A stretch of 64,000 nt of DNA, taken from assembly GCF_019396345.1 (NCBI RefSeq), contig NZ_JAHKRM010000019.1, positions 1 to 64,000 on the forward strand, written 5' to 3'. The notes beneath the pieces were generated by a model. That model saw nothing but the letters and a program-made list of their open reading frames with translations, had not been told where the DNA came from and ran no database searches. The stretch is from Nonomuraea guangzhouensis (lineage in GTDB: Bacteria; Actinomycetota; Actinomycetes; Streptosporangiales; Streptosporangiaceae). The position numbers were made by a program, and so were the translations under genes. Shown here one piece after another: positions 49,747-60,641 of this stretch (the first letter of the stretch is position 1; each line of letters starts with the position of its first letter).

Positions 49747-51675
49747 ATGCGCAGAGCGCTGGCGATCGCGGTGGTCGCCCTCCTGCCATTAGTCAACATG
49801 ACAGCTGCGGCCGGCACCACAGCCGAGGAACCCCCGGACCGGCAGGCGGCGTTCGCCGCGGCGGCCAAGGAGTTCCAGGTTCCGGAGAGCGTGCTGCTCG
49901 GTGTCTCCTATCTTGAGTCGCGCTGGGACGCCCACGCCGGGCAGCCCAGCAACGACGCCGGGTTCGGCCCCATGCACCTGACCGACGCCGCCGCCTTCAC
50001 CGGGTCCAACCACCACGGGGAGGGCGAGGAGGACGCGCGCGGCGACGACGGCAGGCCGCTGGCCCCGGTCGCGACGACGGTCGCGCCCACGGAGATCCCG
50101 GCCTCACTCAAGACCATGGAGAAGGCCGCCGAACTGACCGGCCAGAGCCACGAGGCGCTGCGGACGGACGCCGCCGCGAACATCCGGGGCGGCGCGGCGC
50201 TGCTGGCCGACTACCAGAAGTCGATCGGCGCGCCGCTGAGCGCCGACCCGGGCGAGTGGTACGGCGCGGTCGCCAAATACTCCGGCGCCGACGAGTCCGA
50301 GGCGGCCAAGGTCTTCGCCGACGAGGTCTACAGCACGATCGAGGACGGCGCCGAGCGGGTCACCGACGACGGGCAGCAGGTCAAGCTCACGCCCATCCCC
50401 GGCCTGGACCGGATCGAGAAGTGGCTGGAGAAGCTCGGCCTCAGGCCGCCGCGCAAGGACGGCGTCGAGTGCCCGAGGTCGATCTCCTGTGAGTGGATCC
50501 CCTCGGCCTACGCGCAGAAGCCGAACGGCGACTACGGGCACTACGACCTGGCGAACCGGCCCGTCAGCCAGAAGATCAAGTACATCATCATCCATGACAT
50601 GGAGGGCTACTTCGGCCCGTCGATCAAGCTGAACCAGGACGTCAACTACGGCGCGAGCTGGCAGTACTCCGTGCGCTCCACCGACGGTCACATCGCCCAG
50701 CACGTCAAGGGCAAGGACGTCGCCTGGCAGGCCGGCAACTGGTACATCAACGCCAAGTCCATCGGCATCGAGCACGAGGGCTTCCTGGCCGAGGGCAGCA
50801 CCTGGTACACCGAGGCGATGTACCGCTCGTCCGCCAAGCTCGTACGCTACCTGGCGCTCCGGTACGACATCCCGCTCGACCGCGCGCACATCCTGGGCCA
50901 CGACAACGTGCCGGGCACGCTGCCGACCACGGTGCGGGGCATGCACGAGGACCCGGGCCCGTTCTGGGACTGGAAGCACTACTTCGACCTGATCGGCGCG
51001 CCGCTGCACGGTTTCGGCGGCCCCAAGGCGGGCTCGATCATGATCAGGCCCGACTTCGCCACCAACAAGCCGTACTTCTACGGCTGCGACCGCAAGAACC
51101 CCGAGAACGCCTGCCCGCCCCTCAGCGCCGGCACCGTGTGGCTGCGTACCGAGCCGCGCGACGACGCGCCGCTGATCAAGGACATCGGCAAGCACCCGAC
51201 CGGCACCAACGACTCGCTCTACAGCGTGTACGACCACAGCGCCAGGGCGAGCACCGGCCAGCGGTTCGCCGTGGCGGAGCGCCAGGGCGACTGGACCGCG
51301 ATCTGGTACCTCGGTCAGAAGGGCTGGTTCTACAACCCGGCCAAGAAGCCGACCGCCGTCCCGTCCGCGGGCCTGGTGGTCACGCCGAAGCCGGGTCTGG
51401 CGACCGTCCCGGTGTACGGCAGGGCGTACCCGGAGCAGGAGGCCTACCCGGCCGACATCCCGTACCAAGCCGTCACCCCGCTGCAGTACAAGTTCTCGGC
51501 CGGAGAGAAGTACACGCTGGCCGGAGAGGCGGCCAACGAGTACTACCGGGCGGTCACCTTCGACGAGGCCAGCCACAAGGTGGTCAAGGGCAAGACGAAG
51601 TACCTGCAGATCCAGTTCGGGCACCGGGTGATGTTCGTCAAGGCTGACGACGTACGGGTGTCGCTCGCCTGGTGA
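49747..51675 (+). CDS. Secreted two-domain peptidoglycan hydrolase
   Basis: Exported protein of 642 aa. The signal peptide covers residues 1-23. An N-terminal lysozyme/SLT-like domain has a candidate catalytic E57 in SYLESRWDAH and GFGPMHL. An amidase_2 N-acetylmuramoyl-L-alanine amidase domain spans about 275-415 (H283 in IIIHDMEG, IGIEHEG, GHDNVPG, H400 in HEDPGPFW). The C-terminal 220 residues contain beta-rich SH3-like segments (TVWLRTEPRDDAPL). It would cut both glycan strands and stem peptides. The last 38 bases overlap the convergent RpiR gene. Confidence 0.85.
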   Translation: MRRALAIAVVALLPLVNMTAAAGTTAEEPPDRQAAFAAAAKEFQVPESVLLGVSYLESRWDAHAGQPSNDAGFGPMHLTDAAAFTGSNHHGEGEEDARGDDGRPLAPVATTVAPTEIPASLKTMEKAAELTGQSHEALRTDAAANIRGGAALLADYQKSIGAPLSADPGEWYGAVAKYSGADESEAAKVFADEVYSTIEDGAERVTDDGQQVKLTPIPGLDRIEKWLEKLGLRPPRKDGVECPRSISCEWIPSAYAQKPNGDYGHYDLANRPVSQKIKYIIIHDMEGYFGPSIKLNQDVNYGASWQYSVRSTDGHIAQHVKGKDVAWQAGNWYINAKSIGIEHEGFLAEGSTWYTEAMYRSSAKLVRYLALRYDIPLDRAHILGHDNVPGTLPTTVRGMHEDPGPFWDWKHYFDLIGAPLHGFGGPKAGSIMIRPDFATNKPYFYGCDRKNPENACPPLSAGTVWLRTEPRDDAPLIKDIGKHPTGTNDSLYSVYDHSARASTGQRFAVAERQGDWTAIWYLGQKGWFYNPAKKPTAVPSAGLVVTPKPGLATVPVYGRAYPEQEAYPADIPYQAVTPLQYKFSAGEKYTLAGEAANEYYRAVTFDEASHKVVKGKTKYLQIQFGHRVMFVKADDVRVSLAW

Positions 51676-52537
51676 ACTCCTTGACGGCGCGCCTGGTGCT
51701 CTGCAACGCCTCCTGAGAGGAGTCGAAGGTGCGCTGGGCGACGCCGACGAACACGCAGTCGACGACGAGGAGCTGGCTGATCCGGCTGGCCAGGGCGCCG
51801 GGACGGAACTCCGTCTCGCGCCCGGCCGAGATCAGCACGTGTTCGGCCAGCTCCGCGATCGACGAGCGCGGGTTGTTGGTGATGGCGACGGTCGTCGCGC
51901 CGGCCTCCCGCGCTCGCGACAGCGGTTCGAGCACGTCGGGCGTCTCGCCCGACGTGCTGATGCCGATCGCCACGTCGCCGGGCTTGAGCAGCACGGCGCT
52001 GACCAGCGCCAGGTGGACGTCCTGGAAGGCGTGGCTGGACAGCCCGATGCGCAGCAGTTTCTGGGCCACGTCCTCGGCCACCAGCCCGGAGGCGCTCACG
52101 CCGTAGGCGTCGATCCGCCTGGCGCCGACGATGGCGTCGACGACCAGGCCGAGGCGTTCCGAGGTGAGCTGGGCGACCGTGTCGTTGATCGCCTCCGACT
52201 CGGCCCTGGCCACCTTCTGGATGACCTCCGACAGCGGGTCGTCGGGCGCCAGGTCGCCGGGCACCAGCCGGTCGGGCTGGGCGGCGGCCGCGGCCAAGGC
52301 GAGGCGCAGCTGCGGGTAGCCGGCGAAGCCCAGGAGCCTGGCCGTGCGGACGATCGTCGCCTCGCTGGTGCCCGACGCGGCGGACAGCTCGGTGATCGTG
52401 CTCCGAGCCACCGTCGCCGGGTCTTCCAGGATGAGCCGGGCGACCGTCTGCGCGGCCGGGGTCAAGGACGGAAGCACACCGCGGACCGTCGCCACCAGAG
52501 TGTCTGCCCGCAGGCCGTTCCCGCTGTCGTCCACCAC
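51638..52537 (-). CDS. MurR/RpiR-family transcriptional regulator
   Basis: Regulator of 299 aa with the N-terminal RpiR helix-turn-helix (ITELSAASGTSEATIVRTARLLGFAGYPQL spread over residues 44-76) and a C-terminal SIS sugar-phosphate domain (GVSASGLVAEDVAQKL, AIGISTSGETPDVLEPL). These proteins sense phosphosugars such as MurNAc-6-phosphate. Placement next to a cell-wall hydrolase gene suggests control of wall-sugar recycling; control of the nearby glycogen genes is the alternative. Confidence 0.9.
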   Translation of the reverse strand: MVDDSGNGLRADTLVATVRGVLPSLTPAAQTVARLILEDPATVARSTITELSAASGTSEATIVRTARLLGFAGYPQLRLALAAAAAQPDRLVPGDLAPDDPLSEVIQKVARAESEAINDTVAQLTSERLGLVVDAIVGARRIDAYGVSASGLVAEDVAQKLLRIGLSSHAFQDVHLALVSAVLLKPGDVAIGISTSGETPDVLEPLSRAREAGATTVAITNNPRSSIAELAEHVLISAGRETEFRPGALASRISQLLVVDCVFVGVAQRTFDSSQEALQSTRRAVKEFTRRATPVRRQP

Positions 52538-52625
52538 GGTCCCGATTATGACGCTCCCTGGGCGTTTTCCCTATTGCGCGGTCCAACCGGTCCGTTCACC
52601 GGAAAACGCCCCACCAGTAAGCGCC

Positions 52626-55208
52626 TCACCGGAGCACGCCGTTCGTCATGCCGGCGGGCTCCTCAGGTACGGCGATCAGGCCGAGCTCGGCGCGGGAGGC
52701 GGCCAGCGCGTGGTGCGGGACCACCCGGACCGTGTAGCCGAACGGGCCGGTGCGGTCCAGCGGGATCACGCCCGCGTAGTGGGCCCGGCCGTCGTCGTCG
52801 ACGCCGTCGGTCCGCAGCGACATGTACGCGGGATGGACCAGCTCGTCGTGCGGCCCGACCCGGCCGTAGGCGGCCTCGACCAGGACGTCGCCCGGCTCCA
52901 GGTCACCGAGCGCCACCGTGGCGTGCAGTTCGAGCGCCGCGCCGACCTCAGGGGCGTCACCGATGCCCGACGCCTCCACGTGTTCGACCCGGACTCCCGG
53001 CCAGGCCCGCGCGACGCGCACCCGCCAGGCGGCGAACCCCTTGGCCGCGGCGTAGGAGTCTCCCGACAGCGCGCGGGCCGACAGCGCGGCGGGGAGGTAC
53101 AGGCCGACCACGTAGTCGCGGAGCATCCGGCCCGCGAGCACCTTGGGGCCGAGCGAGGTGAGTGTGTGCTTGACCATCTCCAGCCAGCGGCGCGGCAGCC
53201 CGTCACCGGCCCGGTCGTAGAAGCGGTCGGCCACCTCGTGCTCGATCAGGTCGTAGAGGGCGGCGGCCTCCAGCTCGTCGCGCCGGTCCTGGTCGGTCAC
53301 CCCGTCGGCGGTGGGGATGGCCCAGCCGTTGGTGCCGTCGTACCACTCGTCCCACCAGCCGTCGCGGATCGACAGGTTGAGCCCGCCGTTCAGCGCCGAC
53401 TTCATGCCTGAGGTGCCGGAGGCCTCCAGCGGCCGGAGCGGGTTGTTCAGCCACACGTCGCAGCCCTGGACGAGCAACTGGCCGAGCGCCATGTCGTAGT
53501 CGGGCAGGAACACGATGCGGTGCCGCACGTCGGCCCGATCCGCGAACTTGACGATCTGCTGGATCAGCTTCTTGCCACCCTCGTCGGCGGGGTGGGCCTT
53601 GCCCGCGATCAGGATCTGGACCGGCTTGTCACTGTCGAGCAGCAGGTCCGTCAGCCGCTCGGCGTCACGCAGCATGAGCGTGAGCCGTTTGTAGGACGGT
53701 ACGCGCCTGGCGAACCCGATCGTCAGCACGTCGGGGTCGAGCGCGTCGTCGATCCAGCCGAGTTCGGCGTCGGAGGCGCCGCGGTCGCGCCACGCCTTGC
53801 GCAGCCTGACCCGGGCCCCTTCGACGAGGCGCCGCCGGAGCGTGCCTCTGATGTCCCACAGGTCGGAGTCGGGGACCTTCTGGACGCCTTCCCAGCCGCG
53901 CGCCCGCTCGATCAGCGAGGGCAGCTCACGGCCGGCCAGCTCCATGAGCTCGCGGCCGACCCAGGTGGGCGCGTGGACGCCGTTGGTGATGGAGCCGATC
54001 GGCACCTCGTCGAGGTCGAAGCCGGGCCACAGTCCCTTGAACATCTCGCGGCTGACCGCGCCGTGCAGCTCGGACACTCCGTTGACGCGCTGCGCCAGCC
54101 GCATGCCCATGATCGCCATGTTGAACCGGCCGGGCTGCTCCTCGGCGCCGAGCGCGAGGATGCGCTCGACGGGCACGGTCGGCCAGGCGTTGCCGCCACC
54201 GAACTGGCGCTCGATCATGTCGACGGGGAACCGGTCGATGCCCGCGGGCACCGGCGTGTGCGTGGTGAAGACCGTGCCCGCGCGTACGGCCTCCAGCGCC
54301 TCGTCGAAGGACAGGCGGGACTCGGTCAGCTCGCGGATGCGTTCGAGGCCGAGGAAGCCGGCGTGGCCCTCGTTCGTGTGGAACACCTCGGGTTCGGCGT
54401 GCCCGGTGATGCGGCAGTACGCGCGGATCGCCCGCACCCCGCCGACGCCCAGGAGCAGCTCCTGCATGAGCCGGTGGTCGGTGCCGCCGCCGTAGAGGCG
54501 GTCGGTGACGTCGCGGGCCGCGATGTCGTTGTCGGCCACGTCGGAGTCGAGCAGCAGCAGCGGCACCCGGCCCACCTGCGCCACCCAGAGCTGCGCGTGC
54601 AGCACCCGATCGTCGGGCAGGGAGATGCGGATCTTGACGGGGGTGCCGTCCTCCTCCTTCAGGAGGGTCAGCGGCAGGCCGCCCGCGTCGAGCGACGGAT
54701 AGTGCTCCAGCTGCCAGCCCTCTGGCGAGAGGGACTGAGTGAAGTAGCCGTGGCGATACAGCAGGCCGACCGCGAGGATCGGCACCCCGAGGTCGCTGGC
54801 GGTCTTCAGGTGGTCTCCGGCCAGGATGCCCAGGCCGCCCGAATACTGCGGGAGCGCGGCGGCTATGCCGTACTCGGGGGAGAAGTAGGCGATGGCGTGC
54901 GCGGCGTCGGGCAGTGTCTGGTACCAACGCGGCGCGGTCATGTATTCGCGCAGGTCGTCGGCGGCGTCGGCGAGACGCCGTAGGAAGCGGCGGTCAGCGG
55001 CCAACTCGGCAAGCCTGGCGTGGTCGACGGCGCCCAGCAGGGCGACCGGGTCGTGCCCTACCTGCTCCCAGAGGCGGGGGTCGACCTCGGCGAAGAGGTC
55101 GGTCGTCTCCGGATGCCATGACCAACGCAGATTGTGCACGAGCTCGCCGAGGGAGGCCAGCTCCGTGGGCAGGACGGTGCGGACAGTGAACCGGCGGATT
55201 GCTCTCAC
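52626..55208 (-). CDS. glgP: Alpha-glucan phosphorylase
   Basis: Maltodextrin/glycogen phosphorylase of the actinobacterial type, 860 aa. The pyridoxal-phosphate lysine is K603 in EASGTSGMKSALNG. GHAGFLGLERI and THTPVPAGIDRF are further conserved active-site blocks. It releases glucose-1-phosphate from alpha-1,4-glucan. It is divergent from glgE with 238 bases between, so synthesis and breakdown of the same glucan are controlled from one intergenic region. Confidence 0.93.
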   Translation of the reverse strand: MRAIRRFTVRTVLPTELASLGELVHNLRWSWHPETTDLFAEVDPRLWEQVGHDPVALLGAVDHARLAELAADRRFLRRLADAADDLREYMTAPRWYQTLPDAAHAIAYFSPEYGIAAALPQYSGGLGILAGDHLKTASDLGVPILAVGLLYRHGYFTQSLSPEGWQLEHYPSLDAGGLPLTLLKEEDGTPVKIRISLPDDRVLHAQLWVAQVGRVPLLLLDSDVADNDIAARDVTDRLYGGGTDHRLMQELLLGVGGVRAIRAYCRITGHAEPEVFHTNEGHAGFLGLERIRELTESRLSFDEALEAVRAGTVFTTHTPVPAGIDRFPVDMIERQFGGGNAWPTVPVERILALGAEEQPGRFNMAIMGMRLAQRVNGVSELHGAVSREMFKGLWPGFDLDEVPIGSITNGVHAPTWVGRELMELAGRELPSLIERARGWEGVQKVPDSDLWDIRGTLRRRLVEGARVRLRKAWRDRGASDAELGWIDDALDPDVLTIGFARRVPSYKRLTLMLRDAERLTDLLLDSDKPVQILIAGKAHPADEGGKKLIQQIVKFADRADVRHRIVFLPDYDMALGQLLVQGCDVWLNNPLRPLEASGTSGMKSALNGGLNLSIRDGWWDEWYDGTNGWAIPTADGVTDQDRRDELEAAALYDLIEHEVADRFYDRAGDGLPRRWLEMVKHTLTSLGPKVLAGRMLRDYVVGLYLPAALSARALSGDSYAAAKGFAAWRVRVARAWPGVRVEHVEASGIGDAPEVGAALELHATVALGDLEPGDVLVEAAYGRVGPHDELVHPAYMSLRTDGVDDDGRAHYAGVIPLDRTGPFGYTVRVVPHHALAASRAELGLIAVPEEPAGMTNGVLR

Positions 55209-55230
55209 GTTTTCGAACCCTATGGGCTAG

Positions 55231-55250
55231 GAGGGACCTGTGAGTCCCTC
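55231..55250. promoter_or_regulatory. Hairpin in the glgP-glgE divergent region
   Basis: GAGGGAC, six bases, GTCCCTC: a perfect 7-bp stem 23 bases upstream of the glgP ATG. It could be part of the glgP leader RNA or a protein-binding site. The rest of the 238-base region shows no clear promoter hexamers. Confidence 0.35.
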
Positions 55251-55446
55251 ACCTCCAGCAAGGCCGTTCAAACCCCTTCCGGGAAGAAGCATGAAGAGGA
55301 ACTATTTGGGCAACTTCCCCCAATGTTGGTTCTCCTGGGGACACTCGGGAGGTCTTCCACTGCTGCCCACAATTTACATGCAAGGATCGTTCCTACCACG
55401 GAAGCCTCCGGCGGTACCGAGCGTGCCGTCGCAACCTTGAAATGCG

Positions 55447-57504
55447 ATGATCGGACGAATTCCCATCACGGACATCTCCCCCGTCGTCGACTGCGGGCAG
55501 TGGCCCGCCAAGGCGGTCGCCGGCGAGACCTTCCAGGTCTCGGCGACCGTGTTCCGAGAAGGCCACGACGCCGTGGCCGCGGGCGTGGTGCTCACCGCGC
55601 CCGATGGGCAGCGCGGTCGCCTGAGACCGATGCGCGAGCTCGCGCCGGGCACCGACAGGTGGGGCATCAGCGTGTGCCTGCCCACCGAGGGTGACTGGCT
55701 GTTCCGGGTGGAGGCGTGGAGCGACCCCTTCGCCACGTGGCTGCACGACGCGGAGATCAAGATTCCGCGTGGCATGGACACCGACCTCATGTGCGAGGAG
55801 GGCGCCCGGCTGTTCGAGCGGGCGGCCAAGGCCGTACGACAGGCCGAATGTCCCGCCCCCGGCAACGGAAACGGGCACGGCAACGGTGACAGCGTGTGCG
55901 GGCACCGTGCCGCGCTGCTGGGCATCGCCGCCACGCTCCGTGACGAGCAGCTCGACCCGCGGGCCCGGCTGTCCATCGCGCAGCTGCCGGAGACGGCGGC
56001 GCTGCTGGAGGCGCATCCGTTGCGTGCCCTGGTGACCAGGGCGCGGCCGCGGAAGATCAGGGTGGACCGGCGCAGGGCCCTGTACGGCTCGTGGTACGAG
56101 TTCTTCCCCAGGTCAGAGGGCGCGATAGTCAGCGACCTGGGCATCTCCAAGTCCGGAACTTTCCAGACCGCGGCCAAGCGCCTGCCCGCGGTCGCCAAGA
56201 TGGGCTTCGACGTCGTCTACCTGCCGCCCATCCACCCCATCGGCCTCACGTTCCGCAAGGGGCGCAACAACACGCTGAGCCCCGAGCCCGACGAGCCGGG
56301 TTCGCCCTGGGGGATCGGCTCCGAGGACGGCGGCCACGACGCGATCCATCCCGACCTGGGGACGATCCAGGACTTCGACGAGTTCGTCGCCCGCACCCGC
56401 GAGCTGGGCATGGAGGTCGCGCTCGACTTCGCCCTGCAGTGCTCCCCCGACCATCCGTGGGTCAAGGAGCATCCGGAGTGGTTCACGATCCGGGCCGACG
56501 GCACGATCGCCTACGCCGAGAACCCGCCGAAGAAGTACCAGGACATCTACCCGATCAACTTCGACAAGGACCCCGTCGGCATCTACACCGAGGTGAAGCG
56601 GGTCCTGCGTCACTGGATGGACCACGGCGTACGGATCTTCCGGGTGGACAACCCGCACACCAAGCCGGTGGGGTTCTGGGAGCGGCTGCTGGCCGACATC
56701 CAGACGACGGACCCTGACGTGATCTTCCTGGCCGAGGCGTTCACCCGGCCGGCGATGCTGCAGACGCTGGCCAAGGTGGGCTACCACCAGTCCTACACGT
56801 ACTTCACGTGGAAGAACTCCAAGCACGACGTGGAGACGTACCTCTCGGAGCTGGCCGGGCAGACCTCGCACTTCCTGCGGCCCAATGTGTTCGTCAACAC
56901 TCCGGACATTCTTCACGAATACCTACAGCACGGCGGTAACCCGGCTTTCCGCATCCGGGCCGCGCTGGCCGCGCTCGCCTCGCCCACCTGGGGCGTCTAC
57001 TCGGGGTACGAGCTTGGGGAGAACATCCCTGTCCGTCCGGGTAGTGAGGAATACCTAGATAGTGAGAAATATCAGTACAGACCTCGCGACTGGGCGGCGG
57101 CAGAGCGGGCAGGGTGGAGCCTGGCGCCCTTCATCACCCAACTGAATTTGTTCCGAAGAGCCCATCCGGCGCTGCAGGAGTTGCGTAATCTACGGTTCCA
57201 CCAGGTCGACCAACCGGACATCGTGTGCTTCTCCAAGCGGCTGCCGGGCGCCTACGACCCGGCCACACGACGGCACGGGTTGGGCGATGTCGTGCTGGCG
57301 GTCATCAACCTCGACCCACACCACACCCACGAGGCCACGGTCGAACTGGACATGCCGGCGATCGGCCTCGACTGGAATGCCGAGTTCGTCGTGGATGACG
57401 AGCTTTCGGGCGAGTCGTATCGTTGGCGGCAGAGCAATTACGTACGCCTCGATCCCCACATCCAGCCTGTCCACATCTTCACCGTACGAGCCGCGCCACG
57501 GTAG
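55447..57504 (+). CDS. glgE: Alpha-1,4-glucan:maltose-1-phosphate maltosyltransferase
   Basis: GH13_3 enzyme of 685 aa that extends alpha-1,4-glucan with maltose-1-phosphate. The nucleophile is D401 in RVDNPHTKP and the acid/base E430 in FLAEAFTRP, with the same 29-residue spacing as in Streptomyces GlgE. It carries an N-terminal beta-sandwich (residues 1 to about 110), a four-helix insert and a low-complexity GNGNGHGNG loop at about 139-147. ATG 55447 starts the usual MIGRIPITD; no Shine-Dalgarno, so a leaderless mRNA is possible. It heads the glgE-treS-mak operon. Confidence 0.95.
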   Translation: MIGRIPITDISPVVDCGQWPAKAVAGETFQVSATVFREGHDAVAAGVVLTAPDGQRGRLRPMRELAPGTDRWGISVCLPTEGDWLFRVEAWSDPFATWLHDAEIKIPRGMDTDLMCEEGARLFERAAKAVRQAECPAPGNGNGHGNGDSVCGHRAALLGIAATLRDEQLDPRARLSIAQLPETAALLEAHPLRALVTRARPRKIRVDRRRALYGSWYEFFPRSEGAIVSDLGISKSGTFQTAAKRLPAVAKMGFDVVYLPPIHPIGLTFRKGRNNTLSPEPDEPGSPWGIGSEDGGHDAIHPDLGTIQDFDEFVARTRELGMEVALDFALQCSPDHPWVKEHPEWFTIRADGTIAYAENPPKKYQDIYPINFDKDPVGIYTEVKRVLRHWMDHGVRIFRVDNPHTKPVGFWERLLADIQTTDPDVIFLAEAFTRPAMLQTLAKVGYHQSYTYFTWKNSKHDVETYLSELAGQTSHFLRPNVFVNTPDILHEYLQHGGNPAFRIRAALAALASPTWGVYSGYELGENIPVRPGSEEYLDSEKYQYRPRDWAAAERAGWSLAPFITQLNLFRRAHPALQELRNLRFHQVDQPDIVCFSKRLPGAYDPATRRHGLGDVVLAVINLDPHHTHEATVELDMPAIGLDWNAEFVVDDELSGESYRWRQSNYVRLDPHIQPVHIFTVRAAPR

Positions 57505-57550
57505 AACAGAATTCAGCGGGGAGTCTTCAACGTGTGTGAAAGCGCCTCCT

Positions 57551-57572
57551 TCATGAGCACGAGGGAGTGCTC

Positions 57573-57576
<4 letters not shown>
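57551..57576 (+). promoter_or_regulatory. Hairpin enclosing the treS ribosome site and start
   Basis: TCATGAGCAC, loop GAGGGA, GTGCTCATGA: a perfect 10-bp stem. The ribosome site lies in the loop and the treS ATG (57573) in the right arm. The left arm also creates a 7-codon frame (ATG 57553) whose TGA overlaps the treS ATG. In glgE-treS mRNA this would limit treS initiation unless translation or a factor opens it. Confidence 0.6.
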
Positions 57577-59273
<1,697 letters not shown>

Positions 59274-59276
59274 GAC

Positions 59277-60641
59277 GTGCTTGACGAGCTCCTTGCCGCA
59301 TGGATCAGTCGCCAACGATGGTTCGGCGGCAAGGGGCGCGCGATCGACTCACTGTCGATCGAGTCGGACGTCGTGATCGACGCCGACGACCCCGGACTAC
59401 GCCACCTGATCGTGTCCGTGTGGCAGGGCGCTTCGAGAGAGCGCTACCAGATCCTGCTCGGCATGCGGACCGAGCTGCCCGACCGGCTGAAACACGCGCT
59501 GATCGGCACGCACGGCCCCTACGCCTTCGAAGGCGGCCCCGAGTATCCCGAGTGGTATCTCTATGACGCCGTCCACGACCAGGCCCTGACCCGCTGGGTC
59601 CTGGAGTGCATGGCCGAGGGCAGCGGCTGGGGCACCGTGCGCTTCCGCCACCTGCCCGGCGTCACGATCGACACCACGCCGCGCAGCCTGGTGCTCGGCG
59701 CCGAGCAGTCCAACACCTCGCTCGTGTACGGGGACGCGTACATCTGCAAGTTCTTCCGCCGTCTGATCCCCGGCGTGAACCCGGAGCTGGAGATCATCAC
59801 CGCGCTGGCCCTCCACGAGTCCCCGAACATCGCCAAGCCGTACGGCTGGATCGAGACCGACCTCGACGGCACGCCCACGACGCTCGCCATCATGCAGGAG
59901 TACCTGTCCACCGCCAACGACGGCTGGGACCTGGCCCTGGCCAGCGTGCGCGACCTGTACGGCTCGACACCCGAGCTCTCCGCGGCCGACGCCGGGGGCG
60001 ACTTCGCCGCCGAGGCGCACCGGCTCGGCGTGGCCACCGCCCACGTCCACCTGGAGCTGGCCGGCGCCTTCCCCACGGACGTGATCGAGGCGCACGAGGT
60101 CAAGCGGATGGCCGAGGGCTTCCGGCGAAAGCTGGGCCGGGCCGTGGGCGAGGTGCCGGAGCTGCGCGAGCACGTCCACACGCTGGAGGAGGCCTATCAC
60201 CAGGTGGAGGAGCTGACCGTCGAGGTGCCCGTACAACGGGTGCACGGCGACTACCACCTCGGCCAGGTGATGCGTACCCCGATCGGCTGGGTGGTGCTCG
60301 ACTTCGAGGGCGAGCCGGGCCAGCCCCTGACCGAACGCCGGGCGCTGTCGTCCCCGCTGCGTGACGTGGCCGGGATGCTCCGGTCGTTCGACTACGCGGC
60401 CAGGCACCTGCTGGCCGACCACCCGGAGCCCGAGTCGCTGGAGCCGCGGGCCGCCGAGTGGGCCGACCGCAACAGGCGCGCCTTCCTGGACGGCTACGCC
60501 GAGGGTGGTGGGGTGATCTCCTCGACGGACGCGGCCCTGCTACGCGCGTTCGAGCTGTCGAAGGCGGTGTACGAGGTGGTGTACGAGGCCCGCAACCGGC
60601 CCTCGTGGATCCCCATCCCGCTGGCCGCCTTCCGCCGTTAG
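59277..60641 (+). CDS. mak: Maltokinase
   Basis: Maltose kinase (Pep2) of 454 aa making maltose-1-phosphate for GlgE. The kinase-like signature is HGDYHLGQ (catalytic D325) and DFEGEP (metal-binding D342); the N-terminal cap holds RQRWFGGKGR. GTG 59277 has AGGAGGAG upstream, the strongest ribosome site of the operon. In many actinomycetes glgB follows; here the next gene is convergent and unrelated, overlapping the mak stop by 4 bases. Confidence 0.93.
   Translation: MLDELLAAWISRQRWFGGKGRAIDSLSIESDVVIDADDPGLRHLIVSVWQGASRERYQILLGMRTELPDRLKHALIGTHGPYAFEGGPEYPEWYLYDAVHDQALTRWVLECMAEGSGWGTVRFRHLPGVTIDTTPRSLVLGAEQSNTSLVYGDAYICKFFRRLIPGVNPELEIITALALHESPNIAKPYGWIETDLDGTPTTLAIMQEYLSTANDGWDLALASVRDLYGSTPELSAADAGGDFAAEAHRLGVATAHVHLELAGAFPTDVIEAHEVKRMAEGFRRKLGRAVGEVPELREHVHTLEEAYHQVEELTVEVPVQRVHGDYHLGQVMRTPIGWVVLDFEGEPGQPLTERRALSSPLRDVAGMLRSFDYAARHLLADHPEPESLEPRAAEWADRNRRAFLDGYAEGGGVISSTDAALLRAFELSKAVYEVVYEARNRPSWIPIPLAAFRR

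Noticed and set aside
50104..51624. Minus-strand open frame of 506 codons inside the cell-wall hydrolase gene
   Set aside because: Valine/arginine-rich shadow with no motif; the sense strand has a signal peptide and catalytic motifs.
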